A stretch of 8,006 nucleotides of DNA from GWC2-37-13 sp964564535. GTDB taxonomy: Bacteria; Patescibacteriota; Microgenomatia; UBA1406; GWC2-37-13. Where the stretch lies: positions 1-8,006 of the forward strand of contig CAZMBH010000044.1 of assembly GCA_964564535.1 (NCBI GenBank). The letters run 5' to 3'. Shown in pieces: positions 5,757 through 8,006 of the stretch (within the stretch, counting starts at the first letter, position 1; each line of letters begins with the position of its first letter). The position numbers were made by a program, and so were the translations under genes. A model generated the notes under the pieces. It saw nothing but the letters and a program-made list of their open reading frames with translations. It was not told the DNA's origin and did not search any database.

Positions 5757-6059
5757 ATGATTTCACCAGTAAAAATTTGGCGCAGACAGAAAGAGATAAG
5801 AAAATTGATCGGTAAAAGCGGTCGAATTATTGCTTGGACAAAAATTTATACTCCGGGGAGTGATTTCAAAAAATATGCACCGTATCCTGTGGTGTTGGTG
5901 GAATTATTTGAAAATAAAGAAAAAATATATGGTCAACTGGTTGACTATGAGAAGGAAGATCTAAAGACAGGAAGTCAGGTTATTTCGGTTCTACGCAAAG
6001 TAAGATCATCATCAGAGGATGGGGTAATTGCCTATGGAGTAAAATTCAAACCTTTATGA
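5757..6059 (+). CDS. DUF35 OB-fold protein lacking the zinc ribbon, probable bridge of the thiolase/HMG-CoA synthase complex
   Basis: This 100-residue protein carries the DUF35 OB-fold at about 22-98, with APYPVVLVEL, GQLVDYEKEDLKTGSQV and DGVIAYGVKFKPL as the family's recognisable blocks. An N-terminal helix (about 3-18, PVKIWRRQKEIRKLIG) corresponds to the helix that normally precedes a four-cysteine rubredoxin-like zinc ribbon. Here the helix joins the OB-fold directly and the protein contains no cysteine at all, so it is about 30 residues shorter than usual. In the structurally characterised archaeal complex a DUF35 protein bridges thiolase and HMG-CoA synthase; position one base after thiolase supports that role. 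The start is bounded by the thiolase stop, so no hidden ribbon is encoded upstream in frame. It overlaps mevalonate kinase by ATGA. Confidence 0.88.
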   Translation: MISPVKIWRRQKEIRKLIGKSGRIIAWTKIYTPGSDFKKYAPYPVVLVELFENKEKIYGQLVDYEKEDLKTGSQVISVLRKVRSSSEDGVIAYGVKFKPL

Positions 6060-6961
6060 AGATTTCTTATTCTGCACCGGCAAAAGTCATATTGTCAGGA
6101 GAACACGCTGTCGTCTATGGTAAACCCGCTTTAGTGTCTGCAATAAACCTCCGGCTCAAATTCAGTCTTTTTGAAAGCGAAGTAAGGACTAAAAATAAAA
6201 ATATCTTATTGATCTCTTCAAAAGTAAAAAAGTATTTAGAAAAAGAAAAAATTATTTTTAAAGATAAGATGTTCGACTTTAAGATTGAGTCAGAGATTCC
6301 CGTTGGTCGGGGCTTAGGATCATCGGCAGCTTTATCGGTAGCCGCAGTTGCTTCTTTTTTAGAATTTTATACAGGACAAGAGTTTGAAAAAGATATTGTA
6401 AACAATCTTGCATTCCAAATTGAAAAACACTTTCATCAGAATCCATCTGGGGTTGATAATTCCGCTACTTGTTTTGGAGGATTAATTCTATATCAAAAAA
6501 AAATTCAATTAACTAATTTAAATTATAAAATCCCCAAAGAGATTGAAGAAAAATTATTTTTGATCGATAGCGGCGAGCCGAAAGAAACAACAGGGGAGAT
6601 GGTTAAATTGGTTGAATTAGTCGAGTCAGCAAAAACAGTTATAAACCAAATTGAAATTGAAACAAAAAAAATACTAAACGCAATTGAAAAAGAAAACATT
6701 GAACAGTTAAAAGAAAGTATTGTTGTCAATGAAAAATTATTGGAAAAAATTGGTGTGGTTTCAGAAAAAACTAAAAAATTACTTAATAAACTTTCTAAAT
6801 TTGGATGCGGCAAGGTTACCGGTGCAGGTGGACGTAAAACAGGCTCTGGATTTATTTTATTTTTTACGGAAAATAAAAATGAACTAGAAAATTTTTTAAA
6901 GAATAATAAAATAAAGTATTATCAATTTGTTCCGGACTATCAAGGACTAACAAGAATATGA
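6056..6961 (+). CDS. mvk: Mevalonate kinase (GHMP family)
   Basis: This 301-residue GHMP kinase phosphorylates mevalonate at the 5-position using ATP. Motif 1 is PAKVILSGEHAVVYGKPAL (8-26) with Lys10, motif 2 is PVGRGLGSSAA (82-92), the phosphate-binding loop, and HQNPSGVDNSAT (127-138) contains the expected catalytic Asp134. This PSG(V/I)DN signature marks mevalonate kinase rather than phosphomevalonate kinase. Motif 3 is unusual: GAGGRKTGSGFIL (256-268) replaces the common GAGGGG form. It is coupled by ATGA overlaps to DUF35 upstream and the next kinase downstream. A lysine/glutamate-rich helical segment spans about 160-245. The assignment is good, though sequence alone cannot exclude a 3-kinase variant. 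Confidence 0.88.
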   Translation: MKISYSAPAKVILSGEHAVVYGKPALVSAINLRLKFSLFESEVRTKNKNILLISSKVKKYLEKEKIIFKDKMFDFKIESEIPVGRGLGSSAALSVAAVASFLEFYTGQEFEKDIVNNLAFQIEKHFHQNPSGVDNSATCFGGLILYQKKIQLTNLNYKIPKEIEEKLFLIDSGEPKETTGEMVKLVELVESAKTVINQIEIETKKILNAIEKENIEQLKESIVVNEKLLEKIGVVSEKTKKLLNKLSKFGCGKVTGAGGRKTGSGFILFFTENKNELENFLKNNKIKYYQFVPDYQGLTRI

Positions 6962-7824
6962 AAGTCAAAGCATCTGCTCAGGGAAAGTTAATGCTTTTTG
7001 GTGAACATGCAGTTGTTTATAACTATCCCTGCATTGTAACGACTGTCTCGTCAAAAGTTTATGTTGAGGTAGAAGAAAATTCAGGTCCATTAAAAATAAT
7101 TGCACCTCAGGTTAAAGACAACCGCTTTGTTGAAAGAACAGTGAAATTATTCTGTAAAAAGTATAGTGTTAATGGAAAGTTGTTAATAAAAACAAATAGC
7201 GATTTTTCTTCACAGTACGGTTTTGGTTCTTCATCTGCAGTTACCGTAGCTACGATTTTAGCATTAGGCAGATTTTATGAAATTAAAATTTCAAAAAAAG
7301 AAATTTTTGATTTAGGTTATAAAGTAACTCGTGCAATTCAGGGAGTTGGCTCTGGTTTTGATATTGCTGCCGCAACTTTTGGAGGCACGTTGTATTTTGT
7401 TACCGGCGGTAAAGTTATTGAACCGTTGTTAGTTAAACAGATTCCGTTGGTAATCGGGTATTCCGGAACGAAAGCAAGCACGGCAAAATTAGTAAAAAAC
7501 TTAAAACCGGATTTTAGGATTTTTGAAGATATAAAAACAATAGTTGATAAAGCAAAAATAACTTTAATTAATGGAGATTGGAATAATACTGGAGAGTTGA
7601 TGAATCAAAATCATAAGCTGCTTCAAGAACTTGGAGTCAGTACAGAAAAACTAGATAAAATGTGTTTGGCTGCAAATGAATCCGGGGCATTCGGGGCAAA
7701 GTTGTCCGGAGCCGGAGGAGGAGATTGCATGATTGCATTAGCATCGGATAATAAAAGAAAAGATGTTGAGTCGGCTATAATTAAAGCCGGTGGGGAAATT
7801 TTAAAAGTAAAAAATAACATATGA
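6958..7824 (+). CDS. Second GHMP kinase, probable phosphomevalonate kinase
   Basis: This 288-residue kinase has motif 1 GKLMLFGEHAVVY (9-21) with Lys10, motif 2 YGFGSSSAVTVA (87-98), VGSGFDIAAATFGG (130-143) with Asp135, GYSGTKASTAKLV (167-179), and motif 3 KLSGAGGGDC (248-257). The GSGFD form resembles yeast-type phosphomevalonate kinase rather than the PSG(V/I)DN of mevalonate kinase, yet the N-terminus looks like mevalonate kinase and the length is shorter than classical ERG8 or bacterial MvaK2. Context decides: it lies between mevalonate kinase and diphosphomevalonate decarboxylase with 4-bp overlaps on both sides, exactly where the missing step (5-phosphomevalonate to 5-diphosphomevalonate) is needed. 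Automated annotation might name it mevalonate kinase. GHMP family certain; substrate inferred. Confidence 0.75.
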   Translation: MKVKASAQGKLMLFGEHAVVYNYPCIVTTVSSKVYVEVEENSGPLKIIAPQVKDNRFVERTVKLFCKKYSVNGKLLIKTNSDFSSQYGFGSSSAVTVATILALGRFYEIKISKKEIFDLGYKVTRAIQGVGSGFDIAAATFGGTLYFVTGGKVIEPLLVKQIPLVIGYSGTKASTAKLVKNLKPDFRIFEDIKTIVDKAKITLINGDWNNTGELMNQNHKLLQELGVSTEKLDKMCLAANESGAFGAKLSGAGGGDCMIALASDNKRKDVESAIIKAGGEILKVKNNI

Positions 7825-8006
7825 AAGCAACTGCAATTGCACCCTCAAATATTGCCTTTATTAAATATTGGGGAAAGAAAGATGAAGAGTTGAAACTTCC
7901 TGCAAATAGCAGTATTTCCATGAACTTAAGCAATCTTCTGACAACTACAACAGTAGAATTTAGTCCGGAATTTAAAGAAGACTTAGTTATCGTTAACGGT
8001 CAAAAT
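7821..8006 (+). CDS. mvaD: Diphosphomevalonate decarboxylase (5' part, cut by window end)
   Basis: The first 62 codons are visible and open to the window edge. APSNIAFIKYWGKKDEELKL (7-26) followed by PANSSISMNLS (27-37) is the highly conserved N-terminus of diphosphomevalonate decarboxylases, which phosphorylate and decarboxylate 5-diphosphomevalonate to IPP. Lys15 and the YWGK segment belong to the substrate and ATP site, and NSSIS is a further family signature. The start ATG overlaps the upstream stop as ATGA (7821-7824). It completes the route to IPP. A closely related phosphomevalonate decarboxylase of the alternative archaeal pathway cannot be excluded from this fragment, but the upstream second kinase favours the classical substrate. 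Confidence 0.9.
   Translation, partial: MKATAIAPSNIAFIKYWGKKDEELKLPANSSISMNLSNLLTTTTVEFSPEFKEDLVIVNGQN

Noticed and set aside
4604..7824. Alternative genetic code with TGA read as an amino acid (seen in some CPR lineages)
   Set aside because: TGA terminates four conserved proteins at their expected lengths in ATGA overlaps, and no in-frame TGA occurs inside the enzymes.
1..8006. CRISPR array, insertion sequence, phage or defence system
   Set aside because: No regularly spaced repeats, transposase, integrase or defence proteins are seen; the window is metabolic and regulatory.

Overview
The window is AT-rich bacterial DNA with very tight gene packing (repeated 4-nt ATGA stop/start overlaps), short proteins and the standard genetic code (TGA acts as a stop at the coupled junctions). 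It carries an unusually complete mevalonate pathway built from archaeal-type upstream enzymes. That mix, plus the TrpR-like YerC/YecD regulator and a 100-N scaffold gap typical of a metagenome assembly, suggests a Candidate Phyla Radiation (Patescibacteria) genome, perhaps Microgenomates-like. The taxonomic placement is inference; no marker gene is present.

Left part (1-236): the first 54 bases look like the N-terminus of a minus-strand gene, possibly glutamyl-tRNA reductase-like. It has a near-consensus minus-strand promoter (TTGACA, 17 bp, TATCAT) overlapped by two palindromes. Next come a third copy of the same half-site, a GC-rich 70-nt imperfect hairpin, and an extended -10 promoter placed exactly 6 bp before the ATG of the next gene.

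Region 237-1896: a four-gene plus-strand operon encodes a TrpR-like DNA-binding protein, an ECF-type sigma factor, a 77-residue membrane protein and a Yip1-like multi-pass membrane protein. The last gene runs into an assembly gap of exactly 100 N (1897-1996).

Region 1997-8006: a minus-strand Nudix protein resembling type I isopentenyl-diphosphate isomerase is cut at its C-terminus by the gap. Its promoter region is divergent from a plus-strand operon of HMG-CoA reductase (class I), HMG-CoA synthase (archaeal type), acetoacetyl-CoA thiolase (archaeal/SCP2-like), a DUF35 OB-fold protein, mevalonate kinase, a second GHMP kinase (probably phosphomevalonate kinase) and diphosphomevalonate decarboxylase (cut by the window end). 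Together they would take acetyl-CoA to IPP, with the divergent gene supplying IPP/DMAPP interconversion. The order thiolase, DUF35 and HMG-CoA synthase matches a known archaeal channeling complex.

The most unusual points are: the isomerase has Ser where the catalytic Cys should be while all metal ligands are kept; the DUF35 protein has no zinc ribbon; two genes have promoters predicting leaderless mRNAs; the long hairpin and nested palindromes sit upstream of the regulator operon; and a heptamer tandem repeat is embedded in the reductase coding sequence.
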